Origin: a virus | Strand: one strand, 5' to 3' | DNA: 31,805 bases | Virus record (IMG/VR): IMGVR_UViG_3300009488_000049 | Span: 1 to 31,805 of that record | Shown here: in pieces, positions 7,982-15,424 of the stretch | How positions within the stretch are numbered: position 1 is the stretch's first letter | How the letters are laid out: each line of letters begins with the position of its first letter | Notes under the pieces: generated by a model | What the model was told of the DNA's origin: nothing | Seen by the model: only the letters and a program-made list of their open reading frames with translations | Databases searched by the model: none | Position numbers and translations under genes: made by a program

Positions 7982-8418
7982 TGCCATCCCTGAGAATAGT
8001 CGGCATGGCCCTCCACGGAAGCATCTATGATGCTGAATACTTCAACAGCCCCACGATTCAGATGATAGAGGGAACATGCGAAACTTCTGACTTTGAAGCG
8101 GAGAATATCGAGCAGGAGGTTCGTATAACAGTTGACACTCTTCCCACACTCACAATTTTCATCGAAGACTCGGTGCTTCATCCTCAGACGTATGCAGTCG
8201 GAGTCGAACCGGGCATGAAGATAGTGATAATCAACCGAATCGTCATGACACCGTGGCTGGAAGATGAAGTTGCTGAAACAATTCGCAGATATATCAGGAA
8301 CAGGTATAACAATGCCCAACGCTACATAGAAGACGGGTGCCTTCTGATAGACCTGCTTCCATTCATCGAGAACGCCGAAAAGGTCGTATTTCCAAAGCGA
8401 GAGGAACCGAAGGCATGA
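7981..8418 (+). CDS. Protein of unknown function in the sugar island
   Basis: A 145-residue protein that starts with TGATG coupling to the preceding transferase and ends with ATGA coupling to the next, so it belongs to the same translated unit. I do not recognise a family. The N-terminal third has beta-like strands (LRIVGMALHG) and the middle holds alternating hydrophobic strands (EVRITVDTLPTLTIFIED and MKIVIINRIVM). The C-terminal third is helical, with NRYNNAQRYIEDGCLLIDLL. There is no signal peptide or membrane helix. It may be an accessory subunit or acceptor protein of the glycosylation unit, but nothing in the sequence proves that. Confidence 0.72.
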   Translation: MPSLRIVGMALHGSIYDAEYFNSPTIQMIEGTCETSDFEAENIEQEVRITVDTLPTLTIFIEDSVLHPQTYAVGVEPGMKIVIINRIVMTPWLEDEVAETIRRYIRNRYNNAQRYIEDGCLLIDLLPFIENAEKVVFPKREEPKA

Positions 8419-9140
8419 AGGACATCGTACTGATTATCCCCCATTATGGCGACGATTCCGACCTGCGGCAGTGCAAGGCCAGCCTCAAAGGTGTCGATGG
8501 GATGGACCGGGTAAAGGTGGTGGTCATCGACAACAATAAGAACAATGTGGGATATACGAAGGCGGTGAACAGAGGAATCAGAGAAAATCCCGGTATGGCC
8601 TTTTATTGGTTGCTGAATAATGATACGATTGTGCAGAAGAAAACACTGGCCGAACTCCTCCGGGCGATGAAGAAATACCCGAAGGTGGGAGTTGTGGCGA
8701 GTCAACTCCTCGACATGAAGAATCAGGACATCATCGTCTGGGGGGGCTCGAAGCAGGTCATACCCGGCATCCACAAGTCGGGAAGCGTGAATCTCGGCCA
8801 GTTACAGGAACCGACATACGAGAGGTGGGCGACCTTTGGGAGCGTCCTGCTCAGGGCAGAGATGGTACATGAAGTGGGCCTGCTCGATGAGCGGTACTTT
8901 CTCATCTGCTCCGATTCCGATTACTGTTTCACCATGCGGAGCCGGGGCTGGAAGGTTCTTCACTGGCCTGCCAGTAAGGTCTTCCACGACGAACAAGAGG
9001 GCGTATCCAGAGCGGCAAACACAAAGCGGTCGGACAAGGTTACGAAGATTCTTATGGACGACCAGCGAAAGTTTGCTGACAAATGGATGAACGGGCGGCT
9101 ATTTATGGAGTTGGAATCAGAAGTAGACACTCCAGCGTGA
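8415..9140 (+). CDS. Glycosyltransferase family 2 (rhamnosyltransferase-like)
   Basis: A 241-residue GT-A protein starting at ATG 8415, which overlaps the previous stop (ATGA). Motifs follow family-2 order: DIVLIIPHYGDD (residues 3-14), VKVVVIDNNKNNVGYTKAVNRG (33-54), in which VGY-x-x-AVNRG is typical of rhamnosyltransferase-like members, and WLLNNDTIV (65-73) with the NND metal site. LLDERYFLICSDSDYCFTMR follows, the acidic region near the active site. Such enzymes add deoxyhexoses or similar sugars to growing glycans. It closes the sugar island before the connector genes. Confidence 0.88.
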   Translation: MKDIVLIIPHYGDDSDLRQCKASLKGVDGMDRVKVVVIDNNKNNVGYTKAVNRGIRENPGMAFYWLLNNDTIVQKKTLAELLRAMKKYPKVGVVASQLLDMKNQDIIVWGGSKQVIPGIHKSGSVNLGQLQEPTYERWATFGSVLLRAEMVHEVGLLDERYFLICSDSDYCFTMRSRGWKVLHWPASKVFHDEQEGVSRAANTKRSDKVTKILMDDQRKFADKWMNGRLFMELESEVDTPA

Positions 9141-9151
9141 GGTGAGCCAAA

Positions 9152-9925
9152 ATGCCCGGAACGCCCGGCACCTACGGATACTGCGTCCCCTCGGATTGCG
9201 ATACCCTCCTTACCGGCTTCATTGAGAACTACTACGGCACTGGAACACAGGGCACATCCGACGCTGAAGCCGATATCAATGCCGAGTTCAGGCGCATGAA
9301 TGATCGCTTCGAGGGATTCTCGATGGTTAAAAGCGTCCCTCTACCCCTTGAAGGTTCTACCTATCCCCAGACAATCGTAGATGCCAATGCTTCGTGGACC
9401 GTCTTCAGGCGTCTCAGGGCTGTCCATGCCGCGGAGTTCAACGAAGGTGTTCCCGAGTGGATTTCACGATTCGAGGATATGGGGAATGAATATCTCGATG
9501 AAATCCGTACCGGAAAGGTGGTCTTTGAGTCATTCACAGCCCTCGGTGAGGTAGGTATAGGGATGCCTGCCGCTGGTACGGGCACAGATTCAACCGGCAC
9601 ATTCTTCAACAACTGGGAAGGCTTTGCCGGGCCGTTCTGGGGCGACAGGCGTATGAACTGGCGAGTTGAGATAGAATCCGATGGAAGCACAGGTATCTCA
9701 ACATTCAAATATTCCATCGACAAGGGTGCTTCGTGGATGGAGACAGGTGTGAAGACGGGCACCGGCTGGATAGGCATAGGCTACGGGGTCAATGTCCGGT
9801 TCGAGGGGTGGGACGGAACCGCCTTCGCGGATGGTGATTACTGGGACTTCGAGACCGTCCCTGCATGGGTAACTGCCTATGGAGACCCGGGCATCGTGAA
9901 GGTGAGAGAGGGAGTACGAGGGTGA
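9152..9925 (+). CDS. Probable head-tail joining or neck-region structural protein
   Basis: A 257-residue protein with a GAGGTGA ribosome site, placed just before the tail-completion gene. The N-terminal half is helical, with a YYGTGTQGTSDAEADINAEFRR segment, and the C-terminal half is Gly/Thr-rich and beta-like (GSTGISTFKYSIDKGASWMETG), resembling a small carbohydrate-binding or fibre domain. I do not recognise a family. The position suggests an adaptor that may also carry a surface domain. The stop overlaps the next GTG start. Confidence 0.6.
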   Translation: MPGTPGTYGYCVPSDCDTLLTGFIENYYGTGTQGTSDAEADINAEFRRMNDRFEGFSMVKSVPLPLEGSTYPQTIVDANASWTVFRRLRAVHAAEFNEGVPEWISRFEDMGNEYLDEIRTGKVVFESFTALGEVGIGMPAAGTGTDSTGTFFNNWEGFAGPFWGDRRMNWRVEIESDGSTGISTFKYSIDKGASWMETGVKTGTGWIGIGYGVNVRFEGWDGTAFADGDYWDFETVPAWVTAYGDPGIVKVREGVRG

Positions 9926-10398
9926 GAGTCAGAGTCGTGCGAACTCCCCACCAACTTCCACTCTCGCGGAAGATCAAGGGGAAGATCAAGAGACTCGACA
10001 ATATGGCCCCTGTCTTCACGGCTATCGGTGAAGATCACGTTGAGACAATCCAGCATCGTATAGCATCCGGCGTCGATTTCGAAGGAAGGGAACTGGCACC
10101 ACTGTCTGAAATGACCATCGCTTTGCGTGAATGGCGAGGCATCTCCCGGTCGTCTCCTCTCTGGGAAACGGGGCGGATGAAGTCTTCGTGGCGATATTAT
10201 CTCAGGGGCAGGAGAGGAGTCACAGTCAAACCGAACACCTATCTCGACCGCAAGAAAGTGGCTCGGGATATGTATGGGGGGGCCAGCACGAAACTCAGGC
10301 GTCCCGTACCAGTTCGCAACCCATTCTCATTGAGTCGTGAGCAGATTCTCCGCTATACACAGTGGGTAAAATGGCATGTACTAGGCGCACGGCGATGA
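9922..10398 (+). CDS. Tail completion / phage virion morphogenesis-like protein
   Basis: A 158-residue basic protein with a GTGA-coupled start. The middle has the pattern DFEGRELAPLSEMT followed by PLWETGRMKSSW. It resembles the phage virion morphogenesis (gpG/tail completion) family, whose core is G-x-x-W/L-x-P-L-S-x-x-T and then L-x-x-T-G-x-L/M-x-x-S. Proteins of this group cap or complete the tail at the neck. The location between a connector candidate and a tail-terminator candidate agrees. The C-terminus is rich in Arg and Lys. Confidence 0.68.
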   Translation: MRVRVVRTPHQLPLSRKIKGKIKRLDNMAPVFTAIGEDHVETIQHRIASGVDFEGRELAPLSEMTIALREWRGISRSSPLWETGRMKSSWRYYLRGRRGVTVKPNTYLDRKKVARDMYGGASTKLRRPVPVRNPFSLSREQILRYTQWVKWHVLGARR

Positions 10399-10408
10399 GG
10401 GCAGTATA

Positions 10409-10867
10409 ATGGCAATCAATCTTGAGCAGGTTACAGACGCTCTGGGGAGTCATCTTCTGGGAAGCATTTCACACCTCGGTTCACAGGGTACGGTATGGCT
10501 CTCGGATGATGAAACAACGCTGAATGCCGGGTTCAGCAAGCAAACTTCGGGGTATGGCATCATGATGCTGAATCCGGGCGTTGAACCAGAGCCGATAATG
10601 GGTAGACTCAGGAGACAGTTGTTCGAAGTGGAACTTCGGCTACTGCGGAAGAAGGGCGGCTCCCTGATGACTAGACTCAGGGGGAGCGGAACAGACAAGG
10701 GGATTTACGAGTTCGCGGCGGATGTAGAGACAGTATTGCTTCACAACCGTCTCGGAACTCTTCTCGATCCCTTCCCGGGCGTGTCGGTTGACGGTTTCGA
10801 GTTCGATGATTCACAAGCAGATGTGGTTGTCGCCCGGACGATATTCCGGGGACGGCTGACAGGATAA
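10409..10867 (+). CDS. Probable tail terminator or minor tail protein
   Basis: A 152-residue protein between the tail completion candidate and the tail tube. It starts with a helix (LEQVTDALGSHLLGSI) and continues with mixed strands, including VELRLLRKKGGSL and a VVVARTIFRGRL C-terminal strand. Size and position match the tail-terminator proteins that stop tube growth and bind the neck. No diagnostic motif is visible, so the role is inferred from synteny. Confidence 0.55.
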   Translation: MAINLEQVTDALGSHLLGSISHLGSQGTVWLSDDETTLNAGFSKQTSGYGIMMLNPGVEPEPIMGRLRRQLFEVELRLLRKKGGSLMTRLRGSGTDKGIYEFAADVETVLLHNRLGTLLDPFPGVSVDGFEFDDSQADVVVARTIFRGRLTG

Positions 10868-10876
10868 GGAGAAACC

Positions 10877-12010
10877 ATGAACGGCTGGGAACTTCTATTT
10901 CGCGTATCCGAGAACCCGAACGGGTTCGGTTCTGCGCTGGGGCAGGGTAGAGGAATGCTCCTCGAAGTCACCAGCGACGAACTCGCATACAACCAGCAGA
11001 CCCGGGAACGTGAAGACAGGATGCGCCGGGGACGCTTCATAGACTCCGATGCATTCACCGTGGATGAAGCAGAGCCCGGAGGCGGTCTGGGCTTCGTACC
11101 GAGGTCGAACGACATCCTCGGTTTCCTGATGGCACATTTTCAGTGCGTGAGATACGAAGCAGTGGGAACGGTCCATCTGGGTTTCGGAACAGGTACATTC
11201 ACGTTCATCCCCATCGCGGAAGCCCCCGACTGGGCAGGAACCGTCTGGGGGTCATCCGGTGACGGAGTGGTCGCAACCACGGCTGATATCTTCTCAATCA
11301 ATGTGGAGAGAATATACGGTCAGGATCTCGAAACAGGTCAGTTTGTCCAGAATGGCCTGAAAATCGAGAATGCCGTGGTGACGGAACTTGAGTTCTCTCA
11401 ACGGCTCGGTGAAGACCTGATGGTCACTCCCCGCATGGAGGGCAAGAGCGGCGATCCCAGTGCGGCTTTCGGTGCGGCATACTTCCCCGAGGAGAACGCT
11501 ATCGGTGGCTCTCTGGGGTCATTCAGCGCCCTCTCGATGTTCACCGACTGGCAGGGGACCGTCCAATACAGCAGAGGTGGTACAGGAACTACACTCGAAG
11601 TACAGGAAATCACCTACACCTTCGAGAACGGTCAGGAAGGCCGCAGACGGCTCGGGACGAAGAACCGGGTGAGATTCCCGTTCAGCGGGCGTCCCAGCCA
11701 CACAGGGGAACTCCAGTGGGAGTTCGACCGTACCGACGTGCTGGATGACATGGTGAACAAGGGTTCGGTCGCCATCAAGACACGCTGGTACGAAGGTGCC
11801 CTGAACTGGCTGGAAATCGACCAGCCTCACTGTCACCTTCTCCCGGCAGACGCACAGGGAGCCGGTGGAGACAGCGCGGTAATGTTCACCCAGCCGTTCC
11901 GGGCATTCCCGAATAGCGGAACGCCTGCCTCATTCGTCCGGGTATGCACAGTCTTCGCAACGAAGGTCTGGACATTCCCGTTCGGTGAGGGCACCTACGA
12001 CCCTGATTGA
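10877..12010 (+). CDS. Probable major tail (tube) protein
   Basis: A 377-residue protein with an AAGGAG ribosome site. It lies where the tube protein is expected, upstream of the tail chaperone and tape measure. The composition is beta-rich and Gly/Thr/Phe-rich: VHLGFGTGTFTFIPIAEAPDW and ENAVVTELEFSQRL are typical tube-like strands. At 377 residues it is larger than a minimal tube subunit (about 150-200), so it may carry an added C-terminal decoration domain. The family cannot be confirmed by eye. Confidence 0.65.
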   Translation: MNGWELLFRVSENPNGFGSALGQGRGMLLEVTSDELAYNQQTREREDRMRRGRFIDSDAFTVDEAEPGGGLGFVPRSNDILGFLMAHFQCVRYEAVGTVHLGFGTGTFTFIPIAEAPDWAGTVWGSSGDGVVATTADIFSINVERIYGQDLETGQFVQNGLKIENAVVTELEFSQRLGEDLMVTPRMEGKSGDPSAAFGAAYFPEENAIGGSLGSFSALSMFTDWQGTVQYSRGGTGTTLEVQEITYTFENGQEGRRRLGTKNRVRFPFSGRPSHTGELQWEFDRTDVLDDMVNKGSVAIKTRWYEGALNWLEIDQPHCHLLPADAQGAGGDSAVMFTQPFRAFPNSGTPASFVRVCTVFATKVWTFPFGEGTYDPD

Positions 12011-12021
12011 GGGGGGTAGCG

Positions 12022-12132
12022 ATGCCTAAGATGGATATGGAGGCCCGCGAAGAGGCGAAGAAGAAAGCCGCACGGGCGAAAAAGAAATCCGCCGAGAAAG
12101 CGGATAAGGGTGGGACTGACAAGAAGGAGTAG
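12022..12132 (+). CDS. Small lysine-rich protein
   Basis: A 36-residue reading frame (ATG 12022, stop TAG 12130-12132) filling the gap between tail tube and chaperone. It has a GGGGGG ribosome-like stretch a few bases upstream. The product is almost entirely Lys, Ala, Glu and Asp (EEAKKKAARAKKKSAEKADKG), so it would form a charged helix or stay disordered. The function is unknown. It may be a small DNA- or RNA-binding peptide, or a translated spacer. Confidence 0.5.
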   Translation: MPKMDMEAREEAKKKAARAKKKSAEKADKGGTDKKE

Positions 12133-12135
12133 CGC

Positions 12136-12591
12136 ATGAAGCCTCTCGTACTGGACCCGGAAGGGACTTTTCCAGTCACCCCGGAGTCAATGGGAGACGA
12201 TCCGCCGACCTTCCATCTGCACGTCCTGACGAAATCCGAGCGCGATGGTGTATTCATCGGCCCCGCTATGGATTCCATGCTGGAACAGGTCAAATCAGGT
12301 GGTAAGATAGACGATGACGCGGCGGCAGGGTTGATGACATCAGGGCTGATGAAGGAACTTCAGAAAGCAATCCCCAATCTCGGCCCCAAAATCCTCAAAA
12401 TCGAGAACATCACGGTCAGCGAGAAGGGTGAGGAGAAGCACTATCCCCTGATGGATGAACGTGACAGGATCGAACAGGTCTACAATGTTCTGGATATCAT
12501 GGCAGAGATGGAACTGCGGATGGCTCTGATGGTCCGCTCGTTCATGTCCAGAGAGGAGGAGACGGCTTTAGAATCGCCTCCGTCTTCATAG
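12136..12591 (+). CDS. Tail assembly chaperone (G-like) candidate
   Basis: A 151-residue protein between the tube and the tape measure, the site of the tail assembly chaperone in siphoviruses. The sequence is mainly helical after residue 30 and rich in Met, Glu and Lys, ending in RSFMSREEETALESPPSS. An open -1 frame overlaps its last 125 bases. In many siphoviruses a -1 slip makes a longer G-T fusion needed to coat the tape measure. The call rests on position, composition and this overlap; no specific motif was found. Confidence 0.65.
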   Translation: MKPLVLDPEGTFPVTPESMGDDPPTFHLHVLTKSERDGVFIGPAMDSMLEQVKSGGKIDDDAAAGLMTSGLMKELQKAIPNLGPKILKIENITVSEKGEEKHYPLMDERDRIEQVYNVLDIMAEMELRMALMVRSFMSREEETALESPPSS

Positions 12592-13052
12592 CAGACCCGG
12601 AGAGGGCAGAGGCATACGATTGCGGAGCCTGCATCCGCTTGAACAAGAGAGACCGGGTGAGAGGCCGAACATGCCTGCTGAAAAGAGACTGGTCGGCAGG
12701 TATCCCGGTAACTCGCCTCGCAGGAAAGGGTGGCAAGGTTGAGGAGACAGTAACCTCCTCTGACCGATTCATTGAAATCCTGTCGGAAGTACAGGAGAAG
12801 AAGGCGGCAAGAAAAAGTGCGTGGATGGAAGCGGCTCATTTTACCGGCATCTGTCCGAAAAGCATTTACTGCCGCCGCGTTGACATCCTCATGGCGATAC
12901 AGATGTACTCATACTGCGCCGGAGGGATGTCGATGATGTTCCCGTACCCCGACAGAGGATATGGAGGTCAGACTGCGTTGTGGTACGATGTAGTCGCCAC
13001 CCTCAGCGAGGCACAGGCGCATGGCTCAGGAAATCGAGAGAGTAATATATAA
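12465..13052 (+). CDS. Tail chaperone extension (T-like), -1 frame, start unclear
   Basis: This frame is open from just after a TGA at 12462-12464 to 13052, so it overlaps the G-like gene and then the tape measure by 32 bases. There is no ATG near its start. The first usable initiation codon is TTG at 12639, which would cut off the leading part of a Cys pattern, D-C-G-A-C followed later by GRTC. The best explanation is a frameshift product fused to the upstream gene, as in the G/GT system. No standard X-XXY-YYZ slippery site is obvious, so a separate weak TTG start also remains possible. The coordinates give the open frame, not a proven start. Confidence 0.55.
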   Translation, partial: QDRTGLQCSGYHGRDGTADGSDGPLVHVQRGGDGFRIASVFIADPERAEAYDCGACIRLNKRDRVRGRTCLLKRDWSAGIPVTRLAGKGGKVEETVTSSDRFIEILSEVQEKKAARKSAWMEAAHFTGICPKSIYCRRVDILMAIQMYSYCAGGMSMMFPYPDRGYGGQTALWYDVVATLSEAQAHGSGNRESNI

Positions 13053-14811
13053 GTTCGATGCTCAGGGCGAAGAGAAGGTCATCGGCGCGTGGCGTGGCAT
13101 CAACCGTGAGCAGACTTCGTCCTACAAATCTCTGAACTCATTCACCAGACAGGCCCGTAGAGTTATCGGTGCGACTGTCGCGTTCGCGGCTTTCTACAAG
13201 ACCATACAACTCCTGCGTCATGCCATCGGAGGGCTCGTAGAAGTACCCATGCAGTTCGAACTCATCGAAGCACAGTTGAGACGGCTCTCTTCCAGTGCCG
13301 AACAGGCCGCTTCCGACATGCGATTCCTGATGGTCGAGTCTCTCGCCACACCGTTTGAACTCGAAGACATCATGCAGGCCACCATCACCCTGAAAGCGTT
13401 CAATCTCGAAGTGCAGGAATACCTGCCCACCATCCTCGACTGGGCGGCGGGTATGAACATGGAACTCAACGATATGGCGAAGGCGTTCGGTAAGGTCCAT
13501 GCAGGGTCGAAACAGATCGCCCGATTGCTTGCGTCCCGTGGTTTCTCAATGCGTCAGTTCAACATCGCGATGGGGGAGGCGGGGAACCGCGCCGATGCTC
13601 TGGCAAGCATCATCATCAACAGATTCGGCAATATGCGTATCATAATGGCCGATACCCTTCAGGGTATCATGTCAAACGTCCGTGAGGCAGTTACCTTCAT
13701 CCAGCGGTCTCTGGGTGAAGATGTCTTCAACTATGTCAAATGGCGCGTATCCCAGTTGTTTGCGTGGTTGCAGACCATTTTCAATGACCACCAGAAGGAA
13801 CTCAAGAACTGGGCCGCGGGAATTGTTGATTTCGCCCTCTCGATGGATACCATGTTCCGCATCATGTGGGAAGGCGTGAAAAATGTCATCAGAGCCTTCC
13901 GAGAATGGGCCGATGATGTATCAATTCTGGTAGGACAGAATGGCGCATTCATAGTCTTTGCGGGTGTTCTGTTGATACTCAATAAGCGTCTCCTCGCGAT
14001 GGCGTTCGCCGCGGCGGCAGTAATGGACATCTTCTCAGGAGCAGGACTCGCGGCTATGGATAGCCTTCTGGCCCGGGTAGGGCAACTCATAGCCCTGAAC
14101 TGGGGCACAAAGGCTCAAGCAGATGCTTTCGGGCGCGTGGCCGATGAATATGCTCGACAGGTAGAAGAGGGTTCAATGGTTGTGAGGCTTCTGGATATGT
14201 TGCAGGAGTTCGCGAACGCGGCGGCAGATGGATTTGAAGGCTTCCGGGTAGAATTAGCGAAAACAAAGAGTGAGTTCCTCACATGGTTGAGGATGAAACA
14301 ACCCACTCCGCTCGGGGTTGAAGCAGAAAGCGAGATGATGACGCTCAGAAGCGCCCTTGAGGGGTGGTACACATCCATGCGGGAATATCTCGACTACGAT
14401 TTCTGGAAATCTTCAGTGAACCGGATGGCAAGTGCATTCACCACCGGCTTCCAGCGCATGACTATTGCTATCCTCAAGAGTTCGAAGAATCTCGGGGATG
14501 CCATCAAGAACTTCTTTGTAGGCATTGTAGATGCCATCATAAGCGAACTCGCGAGGCTGGCGGCATCGAAGATTCTCATGATGCTGTTGCAGATAGCCGG
14601 GTTCGCTCCCACAGGAGGGGCATCTATAGCAATCTCTGGGCTCAAGACCGCCGCGGCGTTGGGAGGAGGTGTTGCTCCCAGTGGAGTATCTCCGTCAATC
14701 GCCGGAGGAGGGGCGACATACAACTTCTACGGCCCTGTCTATGACTGGAACTCGTTCAAGAAACAGGTGGATTCAGCGAATAGAGAGAACTCGCGGGGGA
14801 GAGTGGGATGA
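13021..14811 (+). CDS. Tape measure protein
   Basis: A 596-residue protein with long amphipathic helices and a hydrophobic region at about residues 305-340 (FIVFAGVLLILN, MAFAAAAVMDIF), as in tape measures that later insert into the host membrane. The C-terminus becomes Gly/Ser-rich, then ends KKQVDSANRENSRG. At roughly 0.15 nm per residue the tail would be about 90 nm. It follows the chaperone and precedes distal tail genes, the usual order. A GAGG ribosome site lies upstream. Confidence 0.88.
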   Translation: MAQEIERVIYKFDAQGEEKVIGAWRGINREQTSSYKSLNSFTRQARRVIGATVAFAAFYKTIQLLRHAIGGLVEVPMQFELIEAQLRRLSSSAEQAASDMRFLMVESLATPFELEDIMQATITLKAFNLEVQEYLPTILDWAAGMNMELNDMAKAFGKVHAGSKQIARLLASRGFSMRQFNIAMGEAGNRADALASIIINRFGNMRIIMADTLQGIMSNVREAVTFIQRSLGEDVFNYVKWRVSQLFAWLQTIFNDHQKELKNWAAGIVDFALSMDTMFRIMWEGVKNVIRAFREWADDVSILVGQNGAFIVFAGVLLILNKRLLAMAFAAAAVMDIFSGAGLAAMDSLLARVGQLIALNWGTKAQADAFGRVADEYARQVEEGSMVVRLLDMLQEFANAAADGFEGFRVELAKTKSEFLTWLRMKQPTPLGVEAESEMMTLRSALEGWYTSMREYLDYDFWKSSVNRMASAFTTGFQRMTIAILKSSKNLGDAIKNFFVGIVDAIISELARLAASKILMMLLQIAGFAPTGGASIAISGLKTAAALGGGVAPSGVSPSIAGGGATYNFYGPVYDWNSFKKQVDSANRENSRGRVG

Positions 14812-15188
14812 GCGACCTCCAGTTCAAGTTCGACAATGCGGCAGATTATGGCGGTACAACGACGTGGACGGTCCCTCTGGCCGATATGCCCGACTATCCC
14901 TATGAATATGGCCGGATGATAGAAGAACGCTTTTACAGGGCCGATGAGGGCGCTCTGTGGACATACAGGAAGTACACGAAGCAATTCTGGATTCTCCATC
15001 TCGTCGAAATCTCTGACGCCTCGAAAGGGACATGGGACGCGCTCCTGAATTTCGATAATAACTTTCTGTTCATCGACGATGTAAACGACAGCGGAGCCAC
15101 ACACATAGTCAGACACGTCGGTAATTTCGAGCCGCGAGGGGTCGCATACGGATACTGGACATTTGATGTGCGTCTGGAAGAGGTCTGA
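14808..15188 (+). CDS. Distal tail or tail-tip associated protein
   Basis: A 126-residue protein that starts four bases before the tape measure stop (ATGA). It is rich in Trp, Tyr and Phe with alternating strands (FDNAADYGGTTTWTVPLADMP and VAYGYWTFDVRLEEV), typical of small beta-sandwich tail proteins. The position directly after the tape measure fits a distal tail or adaptor protein. No family is recognised. Confidence 0.6.
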   Translation: MSDLQFKFDNAADYGGTTTWTVPLADMPDYPYEYGRMIEERFYRADEGALWTYRKYTKQFWILHLVEISDASKGTWDALLNFDNNFLFIDDVNDSGATHIVRHVGNFEPRGVAYGYWTFDVRLEEV

Positions 15189-15424
15189 TGGGCACTACAT
15201 GGGAAGAAACCATCGGTTCGAGGGCCGGTGTTGAACTCCACATCGTCATCGAGACTTCTACCGATGGAACAACGTGGGAAGAAACGAACTGGGGAACCAG
15301 AGTTTCAGACTGGGGTGTCATCGAGAAACAGATGGAGGACTGGACGGGCCTCTTCAGCGTGAGTGAAATCAGCTTTGATATCTTTGATGGTGACATGGAA
15401 ATCTACGGGAGTTTCACACATTGA
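15188..15424 (+). CDS. Small tail-associated protein
   Basis: A 78-residue protein beginning with the last base of the previous gene. It has a duplicated TTWEET motif at its N-terminus and middle (residues 3-8 and again near 29-34), and alternating aromatic and acidic strands (ISFDIFDGDMEIYG). This may be a small tip component. The family is not recognised. Its TGA overlaps the next TTG start (TTGA). Confidence 0.6.
   Translation: MGTTWEETIGSRAGVELHIVIETSTDGTTWEETNWGTRVSDWGVIEKQMEDWTGLFSVSEISFDIFDGDMEIYGSFTH

Noticed and set aside
12540-12600. Standard slippery heptamer for a -1 frameshift
   Set aside because: I looked through all codons of the overlap for X-XXY-YYZ and found none, so the frameshift is kept only as an inference.
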